Of a stretch of DNA of 64,000 bases, positions 8,034 through 15,678 are shown one piece after another. The stretch is from the NCBI RefSeq assembly GCF_040289485.1, contig NZ_PSLG01000003.1, positions 1-64,000 on the forward strand. The letters run 5' to 3'. The position numbers and the translations under genes were made by a program. Within the stretch, counting starts at the first letter, position 1, and every line of letters starts with the position of its first letter. The notes below the pieces were generated by a model. The model saw only the letters and a program-made list of their open reading frames with translations, searched no databases and had not been told where the DNA came from. Source of the stretch: Thermoflexus sp040289485 (GTDB lineage Bacteria; Chloroflexota; Anaerolineae; Thermoflexales; Thermoflexaceae).

Positions 8034-8978
8034 TCACTTCACCGTCTCCTTGGTCACCAGCGAGAGGGGGACCGGGATGAACTTCTCCACCTTCTCGCCC
8101 CGTAGATACTTGACGGCCATCTCCACTGCCAGGCGGCCCATCTCGGCCGGCTGCTGGGCCACGGTGGCTGCGAGTTTGCCTTCCTTCACCGCCTTGACCG
8201 CGTCGTCGATGGCGTCGAAGCCCACGAAGATGATGCCGGTGCGCCCGGCGGCCTCCGCGGCCTGGATGGCGCCTAGCACCATCTCATCGTTGTGGGCGAA
8301 GACGCCGTCGATCTTCGGCTGGGCCTGAAGGATGTTCTCGAAGACCTGCAGGCCCTTCGCCCGGTTGAAATCCGCCGGCTGGCGGGCGACCACCTCCAGG
8401 CCGGGGCACTTCTCTTTCAGATAGTCGTTGAAGCCCTTGCCCCGATCCCGGGCCGCGGAGGTGCCGGGGATGCCCTCCAGTTCCACCACCTTGCCCTTGC
8501 CGTTCAGGGCCTTGCAGAGGAACTCCGCGGCCATCCGCCCGCCGGCCACGTTGTCCGAGGCGATGTGGGAGACGATCTGGCCGCCCTCCGCCGCCCGGTC
8601 CACGGTGAAGACGGGGATGCCCGCCTGGTTGGCCTTCTGGATGCTGGGCACCACCGCCTTGGTGTCGGTCGGGTTGATGAGGAGGGCCGAGACCTTCTTC
8701 TGGATCAGATCCTCAATGTTGGCCGCCTCCTTGGCGGGATCGTCCTGGGCGTCGACGACGATCAGCCGCACGCCGTATTGAGCGGCGGCCTTCTCGGCTC
8801 CCTCCTTCAGGGTGACGAAGAAGGGGTTGTTAAGGGTGGAGAGGGAGAGCCCGAGGACGATCTCCCGCGCGGGCGCCGCCGCCGGCGTCGCCGTGGCCCT
8901 GGGCGCCGCGGAGGGCGCGCACGCCCCAAGGCCTAGAGCCGCCACCACAACCAGAACCATCCACAGACGGGCACGCAT
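8034..8978 (-). CDS. rbsB: Ribose-type sugar-binding lipoprotein
   Basis: Extracytoplasmic binding protein of the Peripla_BP_4 (RbsB) family. The first 20 residues form a lipoprotein signal ending in the lipobox LGAC, with Cys20 the lipidated residue, followed by an Ala/Thr/Pro linker. The mature part begins EIVLGLSLSTLNNPFF and carries DPAKEAANIEDLI, INPTDTKAV, ASDNVAGG and FAHNDEMVLGA, all typical of ribose-type binders. The start at 8978 has GGAGGAG at good spacing. As a lipoprotein it fits a cell with a single membrane or an atypical envelope. Confidence 0.94.
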   Translation of the reverse strand: MRARLWMVLVVVAALGLGACAPSAAPRATATPAAAPAREIVLGLSLSTLNNPFFVTLKEGAEKAAAQYGVRLIVVDAQDDPAKEAANIEDLIQKKVSALLINPTDTKAVVPSIQKANQAGIPVFTVDRAAEGGQIVSHIASDNVAGGRMAAEFLCKALNGKGKVVELEGIPGTSAARDRGKGFNDYLKEKCPGLEVVARQPADFNRAKGLQVFENILQAQPKIDGVFAHNDEMVLGAIQAAEAAGRTGIIFVGFDAIDDAVKAVKEGKLAATVAQQPAEMGRLAVEMAVKYLRGEKVEKFIPVPLSLVTKETVK

Positions 8979-9045
8979 GGCTTCTCCTCCTTCCAGCAAG
9001 AATCGGATTCAAGCGCACAGCCGTGCGCTTGAGCCTCCCCAGCCC

Positions 9046-10083
9046 TCATCCGCGCCGCAGCGCTTGATGCAGCAGGAGCGCCCCTGCGATGACAGCGCCC
9101 TTGACCACTTGTTCGTAGAACGCAGGGATGTTCAAAAGGTTGATCCCGTTGTTCAGGATCCCGATCATCAGGGCGCCGATCAGGGTGCCCATCAGCCAGC
9201 CCTCGCCGCCGGTCAGACGGGTCCCTCCGATCACCACCGCGGCGATGGCGTCGAACTCATAACCGATCCCCAGAGTCGGCGGGGCGGAGTCCAGGCGGCC
9301 GATCAGCATGAGCCCGGCCAGGGCCGCCAGGAGACCGCTCAGCCCGTAGGTGGCGATCAAGTAACGGGACACCCGGATGCCGGACGCCCGGGCGGCCTCC
9401 AGGTTGTTGCCGATGGCAAGCAGCCGCTCCCCGAAGACCGTGTGGTGGAGAAGCACGAAGCCGAGCCCGAAGATCAGGCCCATCACCAGAACAGGGATCG
9501 GCAACGGCCCCAGCCACCCGGTCCCCAGCCAGCGGAAGGGCTCCGGGAAACCCGTGATGGGCCGTCCCTGGGTGTAACTGAGAGCGAGCCCGCGGGCGAC
9601 GGTCATCATCCCCAAAGTGGTGATGAAGGGAGGGAGGCGCAGCCAGGCCACGGCGATCCCGTTCAGGGCGCCGAGGATCGCCCCGAGGGCCAGGGCCTCG
9701 AGCATCGCGACGATCACCGGCTGCCCCCCGGTCACCCCGCTCGCCGCCACCACCCCGCTCAGGGCCAGCACCGCACCCACCGAGAGGTCGATGCCCCCGG
9801 TCAGGATGACCAGAGTCATCCCCACCGCGATGATGCCGTTCACCGCGGTCTGTCGGATCACATTGATCAGGTTGCTGGGGATCAGGAAGCGCGGCGAGAG
9901 CAACGCCAGGGCCCCGCAAAAGAGCAAAAGCGTCAGCACCAGGCCCAGGCGCCCCCACCGCTCTCGAGCCCCCAAGGCCTCCTCCCGCCGGATTCGGGAA
10001 AGCGCATCCCCCAACGCCCGGACGAACACCATCCCGGATCCCGCCAGCGTGCGGTTCCCCCGCACCGGACGCTCCGCGCTCAA
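9046..10083 (-). CDS. rbsC: Ribose-type ABC transporter permease (second of two)
   Basis: A second RbsC-family permease of 345 residues with the hallmark GGIDLSVGAVLALSG, clearly diverged from the permease at 5502-6485. It lies directly after rbsD and before the binding protein. The frame opens with a TTG at 10083, which has a GAGGTGGGG stretch just upstream; an ATG at 10031 is an alternative but has no Shine-Dalgarno. Two permeases with one fused ATPase resemble the RbsA/RbsC and LsrA/LsrC/LsrD layouts and suggest a heterodimeric channel. Confidence 0.9.
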   Translation of the reverse strand: MSAERPVRGNRTLAGSGMVFVRALGDALSRIRREEALGARERWGRLGLVLTLLLFCGALALLSPRFLIPSNLINVIRQTAVNGIIAVGMTLVILTGGIDLSVGAVLALSGVVAASGVTGGQPVIVAMLEALALGAILGALNGIAVAWLRLPPFITTLGMMTVARGLALSYTQGRPITGFPEPFRWLGTGWLGPLPIPVLVMGLIFGLGFVLLHHTVFGERLLAIGNNLEAARASGIRVSRYLIATYGLSGLLAALAGLMLIGRLDSAPPTLGIGYEFDAIAAVVIGGTRLTGGEGWLMGTLIGALMIGILNNGINLLNIPAFYEQVVKGAVIAGALLLHQALRRG

Positions 10084-10096
10084 TCCCCACCTCGCC

Positions 10097-10492
10097 TCAG
10101 AAGATCACGCCGGAGACCAAGATGACGTTGGCATAAGGTGTGCACTCGCCGGTCCGAACCACGGCCCGCGCCCGGGCGGTCATGGCTTTGAACGTTTCAT
10201 GCGGCACCTGCTCGAGAGGAATGGACCCCAGGCGGTGCCGCGTCGCTTGGTAAAGATGGGGGCTGCGGGCCTCCATCTCCGAGGCCAGGATCGCCTTCTC
10301 GATGTGGAGCTCCTCGAGGACTGCCTCGAGGACATCCAGGAAAGAAGGAAGCCCCGGGCGCACGGCAAGGTCGATGCGCGGGACCTCAGGGGGGATCGGC
10401 AGCCCGGCGTCCGCGATGACCAGGAGATCCCCATGCCCCATCTGGGCGATCACATGGCTCAGGGGGGCGTTCAACAACCCTCGTTTCTTCAT
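10097..10492 (-). CDS. rbsD: D-ribose pyranase
   Basis: Converts the pyranose form of ribose, as taken up, into the furanose used by ribokinase. The 131 residues match the family. The N-terminus MKKRGLLNAPLSHVIAQMGH places catalytic His20 in the conserved MGHGD motif, and the C-terminal GECTPYANVIL segment supplies the other active-site residues. It sits between lacI (17 bp away) and the second permease (13 bp). Its presence is the best evidence that the operon handles ribose. Confidence 0.96.
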   Translation of the reverse strand: MKKRGLLNAPLSHVIAQMGHGDLLVIADAGLPIPPEVPRIDLAVRPGLPSFLDVLEAVLEELHIEKAILASEMEARSPHLYQATRHRLGSIPLEQVPHETFKAMTARARAVVRTGECTPYANVILVSGVIF

Positions 10493-10509
10493 GGGCCCTC
10501 TCCTCAGCG

Positions 10510-11505
10510 CTAGGCGGATTGACGAACGACCAGGCGGACCGGCAGGAGGTGACGGGCCGGCGGGCGTCCCCGCTCCTGGATGCGCTGGATCAACAGCTCC
10601 CCCGCCAGGCGTCCCATCTCATAGGTCGGCTGGGCCACCGTGGTCAGCGGAGGGATGACGTAGGCCGCCAGGGTAATGTCGTCAAAACCCACCAAGGCGA
10701 TGTCCCGAGGCACCGCCAGGCCGGCCTCCCCGATCGCCCGCAGCGCCCCGATGGCCATCAAGTCATTGCAGGCGAAGATCGCTGTCGGGCGCAGCCCCGG
10801 TGGAAGGCTGAGGAAGAAACGGGCGGCCTGGTAGCCGCTCTCCGCCCGGAAATCCCCCCGACGGATCCAGAGGTCCGGCGGTTCAATCCCCGCCTCCGCC
10901 ATCGCCTGTCGGTAGCCCCGCACCCGATCCGCGCTGGGGGTCAAGTCCGAAGGGCCCGTGATACACGCGATCCGCCGATGGCCCCGCTCCAACAAATGCC
11001 GTGTGGCCAAATATCCCCCCTGCAGGTTGTCCGCCAGCACGCAGTCCGCCTCCAGGCCCGGCAGATCCCGATCCACCACCACGAAAGGCACCCCCGAGGC
11101 TTGGAGCGTCGAAAGGTGGAGAGGGGCCGCGCTGGCGGAGACGAGGGCGATCCCATCGACCCGTTGCTCGAGGAGAACCTCTAGGTAACGCTGCTCCTTC
11201 AATGGGTCTCCATCGGAGTTGCAAAGGATCAGCCGGTATTCAGCCGCGAAACTGGCGTCCTCCAGCCCCCGGGCGACCTCCGCGAAGAAGGGGTTGGCAC
11301 TGTCCGGGACGATCAGCCCCAACACATGGGTCCGCCGCCGCCGCAGGCCCCGGGCCACCCGGTTCGGCCGATACCCCAGCGCCGCCACCGCTTCCCACAC
11401 CCGGGCCTCCACCTCCGGCCGGACCCGCCGCGTGCCGTTCAACACGTAGGAGACCGTGGCGATGGAAACCCCCGCCCGCCGGGCAACTTCCCGTAATGTC
11501 GCCAT
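10510..11505 (-). CDS. LacI-family transcriptional repressor of the ribose operon
   Basis: A 331-residue repressor. The N-terminal helix-turn-helix ATLREVARRAGVSIATVSYV is followed by the hinge LNGTRRVRPE and a periplasmic-binding-protein-like effector domain (LGLIVPDSANPFFAEVA through DDITLAAYVIPPLTTV). It is the first gene of the rbs operon and lies just behind a perfect palindromic operator overlapping its own promoter, so it most likely represses itself and the whole operon and is released by ribose or a derivative. Functionally RbsR-like; the effector is inferred from context. Confidence 0.94.
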   Translation of the reverse strand: MATLREVARRAGVSIATVSYVLNGTRRVRPEVEARVWEAVAALGYRPNRVARGLRRRRTHVLGLIVPDSANPFFAEVARGLEDASFAAEYRLILCNSDGDPLKEQRYLEVLLEQRVDGIALVSASAAPLHLSTLQASGVPFVVVDRDLPGLEADCVLADNLQGGYLATRHLLERGHRRIACITGPSDLTPSADRVRGYRQAMAEAGIEPPDLWIRRGDFRAESGYQAARFFLSLPPGLRPTAIFACNDLMAIGALRAIGEAGLAVPRDIALVGFDDITLAAYVIPPLTTVAQPTYEMGRLAGELLIQRIQERGRPPARHLLPVRLVVRQSA

Positions 11506-11514
11506 CGCCCGATA

Positions 11515-11534
11515 GGAGTTAAACGTTTAACTCC
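11515..11534. promoter_or_regulatory. LacI-family operator, perfect 20-bp palindrome
   Basis: The sequence GGAGTTAAACGTTTAACTCC is a perfect inverted repeat with the central CG typical of LacI/PurR-family operators. It begins directly downstream of the -10 box of the lacI-rbs promoter, so bound repressor would cover the transcription start. Confidence 0.88.
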
Positions 11535-11563
11535 ATGATAGGCATGCGGCGGGGTATTGTCAA
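11535..11563 (-). promoter_or_regulatory. Promoter of the lacI-rbs operon
   Basis: Minus strand: -35 TTGACA at 11558-11563, exactly 17 bp, -10 TATCAT at 11535-11540. The -35 box contains the stop codon of the preceding minus-strand gene, so the operon is packed directly against it. Confidence 0.85.
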
Positions 11564-12246
11564 GACCCTGGGACCGGTTCACCAAGGCCCAGCAGGATGA
11601 GGGCGCCTCCGAGGGCCAGGAAGGGACCATAGGGGATAGCGGTTTTCAGGGTCACCCGTCGGGCTGCCAGCAGCCCAAGGCTCGCGCCGCCGGCCAAGAG
11701 GATCCCGATGGCCAGGGCCTGCAGGCCTTGGGGAAACCCGGTCACCAGGCCGATGAAGGCCGCCAAGGTCGCGTCGCCGCCCCCCAGCCCCCCCCGCGTC
11801 AGGAGGACCAGCCCCACAAAGAACCCCAAGATCCCCAGGCCGGTCAGCCAGGCCCCCCACGCCCCGCCGCCCAGCCATGGGGAGACTGGGGCCAGGACGA
11901 TGGCCAGGGCGATGGCCGGCAGCATCACCGCATCGTAGATGCGGCGCCCCTCGAGATCGGTGACGGTCGCTAGGGCCAGCACCGAAAGGTAAAGGCCCGT
12001 TAGCCCGCCCCGGATCGTCGCGCCCCAGCGGGCCGCGGCCAAGGCCCAGAGCAGGGGCAGCGCCAGTTCCACCACCAGGGCCCGTCCCTTCGGCCGCCGG
12101 CCGTGGCGGGCCCAGGACAGCCAGGCCGAGGGCCGCCGATCCTCCCAGCGCGGCAGGACCTGCCGCCGCGGCAGCCCCTCGGCGAGCCCGTTGATCAGCA
12201 TCCCGACGCCCCATCCGATCCCTGCGAAGAGCCCGATCTCCAGCAT
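11560..12246 (-). CDS. Prepilin-peptidase-like A24 membrane protein
   Basis: A 228-residue integral membrane protein of the A24 (PilD/TadV-like) aspartic peptidase family. Both family aspartate sites are visible: ATVTDLEGRRIYD in the middle and GGGDATLAAFIG further on, each at a membrane boundary. The N-terminal cytoplasmic loop (LPRRQVLPRWEDRRPSAW) takes the place of the DiS domain but has none of its cysteines. The start ATG at 12246 follows GGGAGGG. Its substrate is not in the window, so it may be a stand-alone peptidase for pilin-like proteins. Its stop codon lies inside the next operon's -35 box. Confidence 0.8.
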   Translation of the reverse strand: MLEIGLFAGIGWGVGMLINGLAEGLPRRQVLPRWEDRRPSAWLSWARHGRRPKGRALVVELALPLLWALAAARWGATIRGGLTGLYLSVLALATVTDLEGRRIYDAVMLPAIALAIVLAPVSPWLGGGAWGAWLTGLGILGFFVGLVLLTRGGLGGGDATLAAFIGLVTGFPQGLQALAIGILLAGGASLGLLAARRVTLKTAIPYGPFLALGGALILLGLGEPVPGS

Positions 12247-12270
12247 TGTCCCTCCCAGGGGCCTGGCTGG

Positions 12271-12299
12271 TTGACCACCGCCGCCGGTTGGACTAAAAT
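12271..12299 (+). promoter_or_regulatory. Strong promoter driving the structured RNA
   Basis: Plus strand: -35 TTGACC at 12271-12276, 17 bp, -10 TAAAAT at 12294-12299. It points into a stretch with no convincing protein gene; the predicted transcription start (about 12306) coincides with the first base of the long closing helix of the RNA. Confidence 0.8.
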
Positions 12300-12305
12300 G
12301 AAAGC

Positions 12306-12496
12306 AGCCCGGCCATGTGCGTGCGGTCGTGCTCAGCGGCTGGCGCCAACACCTGTTCATGAGGGGGCCGGTCTCGGGTCCGGGGACGCGTTAGACGGCC
12401 TGCGCGCAGGGCGCGTCAAGGCGGCAACCGGCCGGAGGCCCCCACCGGAGCCAGAGGGTGCAGCAGCCCGGCGACCCACGGCATGGCGGGGTTTTT
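12306..12496 (+). ncRNA. Structured non-coding RNA, 6S-RNA-like
   Basis: A ~190-nt transcript predicted from a strong promoter to a T-run. Its two ends pair in a long helix: 12306-12330 with 12471-12493, about 23 pairs with two small bulges and one G-G mismatch. Inside is a large open region (12331-12362 facing 12444-12470), then nested stems 12363-12369/12437-12443 and 12385-12390/12412-12417, capped by a hairpin at 12399-12410. Paired ends, central bubble and apical stem, at this length, are the architecture of 6S RNA, which binds housekeeping RNA polymerase by mimicking an open promoter. RNase P, SRP and tmRNA signature sequences are absent. That it is an RNA is well supported; the 6S identity is inference. 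Confidence 0.65.
12471..12496 (+). terminator. 3' end of the RNA: closing-helix strand plus T5
   Basis: The 3' strand of the closing helix runs directly into TTTTT (12492-12496). Termination after this helix would leave the RNA ends fully paired. Confidence 0.6.
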
Positions 12497-12549
12497 GTTC
12501 GGATAGCCCCTCGATCCCTCGACCCCTCGGCGGCCCAGGCGGGGCCGGT

Positions 12550-12918
12550 TCACCGGGGGCGCGGCGTGTGGGTCTCGAGCCAGGTGGCCAGCGCCCAGCG
12601 CCCCTCGGTGACCTCGTCCAACTGACGGGCCAGGTGGAGGGCGCGCACCCGCAGGCCAGCGGCCTCCTCGCCCAGCGCCAGGGCGTCCACGGCGAGGGAC
12701 CACCAGCCCAGGATGGCGCGGGCCAACAGCCGCATGGCCTCGTAAGAGGGCTGGTCCTGGGCCTCCTCCAGACGGTCCAAGGCGGCCTCGGCAGTGGCCT
12801 GGACGAAGGCTCCCTCGGGGCCGGCCGCGCGGGCCTGGGCCCAGGCGTTGAACACATCCAGCCAACTGAGCAGGCCTTGGGAAGTATGGATCGCCTTCAG
12901 CGCTTCCAGGAGCTCCAC
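12550..12918 (-). CDS. Small helical hypothetical protein
   Basis: A 122-residue, predicted all-helical protein rich in Ala, Leu and Trp, with no cysteine, signal peptide or clear membrane segment. I do not recognise a family. The GTG start at 12918 has AAGGA at about eight bases, which supports it as a real gene. It is the last member of a minus-strand run that begins at coaE and ends 54 bp from the structured RNA, with which it is convergent. Confidence 0.65.
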   Translation of the reverse strand: MELLEALKAIHTSQGLLSWLDVFNAWAQARAAGPEGAFVQATAEAALDRLEEAQDQPSYEAMRLLARAILGWWSLAVDALALGEEAAGLRVRALHLARQLDEVTEGRWALATWLETHTPRPR

Positions 12919-12973
12919 GGTGAGTTCCTTTTCCCGAGGGAGGATGGCGCTCCCCCCGGATGCAGACAGCCGG

Positions 12974-13210
12974 TTATTTTGAGGAACGGGTCTCGGATCC
13001 GGCTTCCTCCTCCTCGTCCTCCCAGCTGATGATCCACACGCAGAGCCCGGCCAGCACGATGGTCGCCACCACCAGGGCCAGCAACTGCGAGGGAGTCAGG
13101 CCCACATCGCGGGCCGACCAGAGCAGGATGGCAACCATCCCGATGGCCAGGGCGATCCACGCCGTCAGGCGGGGATGCTGCTCGGCGAAGGTCTTGATCG
13201 CGGTCCACAT
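12974..13210 (-). CDS. Small two-helix membrane protein
   Basis: A 78-residue protein with two membrane segments (about residues 16-34 and 42-62) and a strongly acidic tail, WEDEEEEAGSE. The start has an excellent AGGAGG Shine-Dalgarno. It lies between a GNAT acetyltransferase gene and a small hypothetical gene. The family is not recognised; small membrane proteins of this sort are often regulators or subunits, but nothing here shows which. Confidence 0.75.
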   Translation of the reverse strand: MWTAIKTFAEQHPRLTAWIALAIGMVAILLWSARDVGLTPSQLLALVVATIVLAGLCVWIISWEDEEEEAGSETRSSK

Positions 13211-13255
13211 CGCGGAACCTCCTGTTGCTCCGGGTGAGTGGGGACCCCGGCCGGT

Positions 13256-13750
13256 TCAGATCGGCCGGGTCACCCGCTCGGAACGGATCTGCTTGATGAG
13301 GGCGACCCGCCCGAAGGCATCGAACTCGTGGGCGGCCTCCCGCCAGGGCTCCGACAGGCTCTCTTCCGGCCACCGGGTATAGCCCAGCCCGATGTAGAAG
13401 GCAAGGGCCGCCGAGGACATCTCCGGCGAGACGTAGATCACGCAGGCCTCGCACTCCAGGCGGCGCGCCTCCTCTTCCACCGCCTCGATCAACTGACGCC
13501 CCACCGTGGGCCGGAGCGCCACCGGGTGGACCAGGAAGTCCAGGATGCGGGCGACCAGGTTCTCCACCCGCCAACTGACCAGCCCGACCGGCCGGCGCTC
13601 CGGATCCAAAGCCAGCAGCATCCCCCGCTCGGCCATCCGCTCGAACACCTCATCTGGGGAAGGATCCAGCCGCCCCCGGGTTGCCTCGCGGACCAGCTCC
13701 CGGATCTGGTCGACATCCGCCGGTCGCGCCCGCCGAAGCGTGGCCTTCAT
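13256..13750 (-). CDS. GNAT-family N-acetyltransferase
   Basis: A 164-residue acetyl-CoA-dependent acyltransferase fold. The N-terminal strand LRRARPADVDQIREL, the central strand ARILDFLVHPVALRPTVGRQLIEAVEEEA (acetyl-CoA pyrophosphate loop around HPVALRPTVG) and the late SSAALAFYIGLGYTRW motif are typical. The usual RGxGxG loop is altered to RPTVGR. The substrate is unknown. It follows coaE by 24 bp; CoaE makes CoA, but this looks like simple co-transcription. The start has GGGAGG at good distance. Confidence 0.85.
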   Translation of the reverse strand: MKATLRRARPADVDQIRELVREATRGRLDPSPDEVFERMAERGMLLALDPERRPVGLVSWRVENLVARILDFLVHPVALRPTVGRQLIEAVEEEARRLECEACVIYVSPEMSSAALAFYIGLGYTRWPEESLSEPWREAAHEFDAFGRVALIKQIRSERVTRPI

Positions 13751-13774
13751 CGGCGCCTCCCTCTCGGTTCCGGA

Positions 13775-14389
13775 TCACGGGTCGCCGACCCGGCGGCGCC
13801 ACGCCGCCTCCACCTGCCGGCGGGTCGCCTCCAGATCGCCCCCGTTGTCGATCACCTCGTCGGCGAGCCGGATCTTCTCCTCCGGGGGAGGCTGGGCCCG
13901 GATGCGCACCCATGCCTCCTCCTCCGACAGCCCCCGCTCGGCCATCAGCCGGCGGACCTGTTCGCGTTCCGGGCAGGTGACCACCCAGAGGGTGTCGCAG
14001 GCGCGGGCGAAGCCGGATTCGATGAGTTTGATGGCCTCGATGACAACAGCGGGGGCCTCCACCCCGGCCGCCAGGCGCTCCTGGATGGCCGCCAACACCG
14101 CCGGGTGCACGATGGCTTCCAGATCCCGCAGCGCGGCCGGGTCCCGGAAAACCCGATCGCCCAGGCGCCGCCGGTCGATCTCGCCGTCGGGTCCCAGGAT
14201 CTCGGGCCCGAAGCGACGGACGATGGCTTCGTAAGTGGGTGTGCCCTTTCGGATCACTGCATGGGCCACCGCGTCGGCGTCGATCACCGCGGCGCCCATC
14301 TCGGCGAGCATGCGGGCGACAGTGCTCTTGCCGCAGGCGATGTTCCCGGTGAGCCCGATGAGAACCGGCCGCTTCTTCATCGTTCCCAT
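13775..14389 (-). CDS. coaE: Dephospho-CoA kinase
   Basis: Last step of coenzyme A synthesis: phosphorylates the 3'-OH of dephospho-CoA with ATP. The 204 residues carry the P-loop GLTGNIACGKST (residues 12-23), the DADAVAH substrate motif and the lid region with VVTCPEREQVRRLMAERG. The normal length and full motif set make the call firm. An ATG three codons in (14380) is an alternative start. A TATCAT -10-like box overlaps the upstream ATG (14388-14393 minus), which favours the shorter form. It heads a minus-strand run of four small genes. Confidence 0.95.
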   Translation of the reverse strand: MGTMKKRPVLIGLTGNIACGKSTVARMLAEMGAAVIDADAVAHAVIRKGTPTYEAIVRRFGPEILGPDGEIDRRRLGDRVFRDPAALRDLEAIVHPAVLAAIQERLAAGVEAPAVVIEAIKLIESGFARACDTLWVVTCPEREQVRRLMAERGLSEEEAWVRIRAQPPPEEKIRLADEVIDNGGDLEATRRQVEAAWRRRVGDP

Positions 14390-14436
14390 GATAGCCGCCT
14401 CCGGCCGGGCTGGCGAGGCCGGCCGGCCCAGCCGGG

Positions 14437-14466
14437 TTGTCGGGGCTCAAGCTTCCGGGCTATGAT
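14437..14466 (+). promoter_or_regulatory. Promoter for the rtcA-rnz run
   Basis: Plus strand: TTGTCG (14437-14442), 18 bp, TATGAT (14461-14466), upstream of rtcA and divergent from coaE. Confidence 0.5.
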
Positions 14467-14592
14467 AACGCAAGGCGCTCCCTCCGGAAGGGGGCACCCG
14501 TCCTGCGCGTCCGCTCAGGAACTCGCTGGCCGGTGGAAGCGGCCATGGCGGCCACGCCGGTATCCCGAGGGAGGTCCTCCGCGGCGTTGTCG

Positions 14593-15678
14593 ATGGTGGT
14601 GCTGGACGGCAGTTATGGGGAAGGCGGCGGGCAGATCCTGCGCTCGGTCCTGGCCCTCTCGACCATCACCGGGCGGCCGGTGCGGGTGGAGAACATCCGG
14701 GCCCGCCGCCCGAACCCTGGCCTTCAGGCGCAGCACCTGAGCGCGGTGAAGGCGGCCGCGATGCTCTGCCGCGCCCAAGTGCACGGGGCTGCCCTGGGTG
14801 CCACCACCCTCACCTTCATCCCCCAGGGTCCACCGGCCCCGGGCACCTACACGATCGATGTGGGGACGGCCCGGGCTGGGGGGAGTGCGGGATCGGTGAC
14901 CCTGATCTTGCAGGCCATCCTGCTGCCCCTGGCTTATGCGCCTGGGACCTCCCGGGTGACGTTGCGTGGGGGGACCCACGTGCCCTGGAGCCCGCCCTTC
15001 CATTACGTGCGGGATGTGCTCCTGCCGTGCCTGGCCCGCATGGGCCTGCGCGCTGAGATCCATCTGGAGCGCTGGGGGTGGTATCCGGCCGGCGGTGGGG
15101 AGATCACCCTCGATGTCCACGGACCTCTGGCGGGCCAGGGCCTCTATCGGCTGCAGCCGCTGACCCTGACGGAGCGGGGGCCGCTGCGGCGGCTGTGGGG
15201 CTGGGCCGCCGTCTCCAACCTGCCGCTGGAGATCGCCAGGCGGATGGCGGCCCGGGCCAACCGGCTCCTGCGGGAGGCCGGCCTCCCCGATGAGGTGGAG
15301 GCCATCCAGGTGGAGAGCCCGGGGCCGGGGGCGGGGATCTTCCTCATCGCGGAATACGCCCACGTCCGGGCGGGCGCCTCCGCCTACGGGAAGAAGGGTC
15401 TGCCGGCGGAAAAGGTGGCGGAGGAGGCGGTGGCCGATCTGGTGGCTTTCCACCGCACCTCCGCGGCGGTGGATCCGCACCTGGCGGACCAACTGATCCT
15501 CCCCCTCGCCCTCGCGTCGGGGGCCTCCCGGTTCACGACCTCCCGCATCACCGCCCACCTTCTGACCAGCATCTGGGTGGCCTGCCACTTCGTCGGAGAC
15601 CGTTTCGAGGTGCTGGGGGAGGAGGGGGAGCCCGGGGAGGTGCGGGTGCGCCCGGCGGAGGAGGCCCTTCATGCTTGA
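14593..15678 (+). CDS. rtcA: RNA 3'-terminal phosphate cyclase
   Basis: Converts an RNA 3'-phosphate to a 2',3'-cyclic phosphate through an adenylated histidine. About 361 residues. The N-terminal VVLDGSYGEGGGQILRSVLAL motif, the RGGTHVPWSPPFHYV signature near the middle, and the C-terminal ITAHLLTSI segment with the candidate adenylated His (about residue 322) are all present. The frame stays open upstream (ATG at 14545 possible), but family homology begins at the ATG used. It overlaps the RNase Z gene by eight bases, giving a small RNA-end-processing operon. No rtcB is seen nearby. Confidence 0.93.
   Translation: MVVLDGSYGEGGGQILRSVLALSTITGRPVRVENIRARRPNPGLQAQHLSAVKAAAMLCRAQVHGAALGATTLTFIPQGPPAPGTYTIDVGTARAGGSAGSVTLILQAILLPLAYAPGTSRVTLRGGTHVPWSPPFHYVRDVLLPCLARMGLRAEIHLERWGWYPAGGGEITLDVHGPLAGQGLYRLQPLTLTERGPLRRLWGWAAVSNLPLEIARRMAARANRLLREAGLPDEVEAIQVESPGPGAGIFLIAEYAHVRAGASAYGKKGLPAEKVAEEAVADLVAFHRTSAAVDPHLADQLILPLALASGASRFTTSRITAHLLTSIWVACHFVGDRFEVLGEEGEPGEVRVRPAEEALHA

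Noticed and set aside
12299..12549. A short plus-strand protein beginning at ATG 12299 in place of the RNA.
   Set aside because: That ATG lies at the -10 box, there is no Shine-Dalgarno, the translation is Arg/Gly/Pro-rich without similarity, and the long complementary ends point to an RNA.
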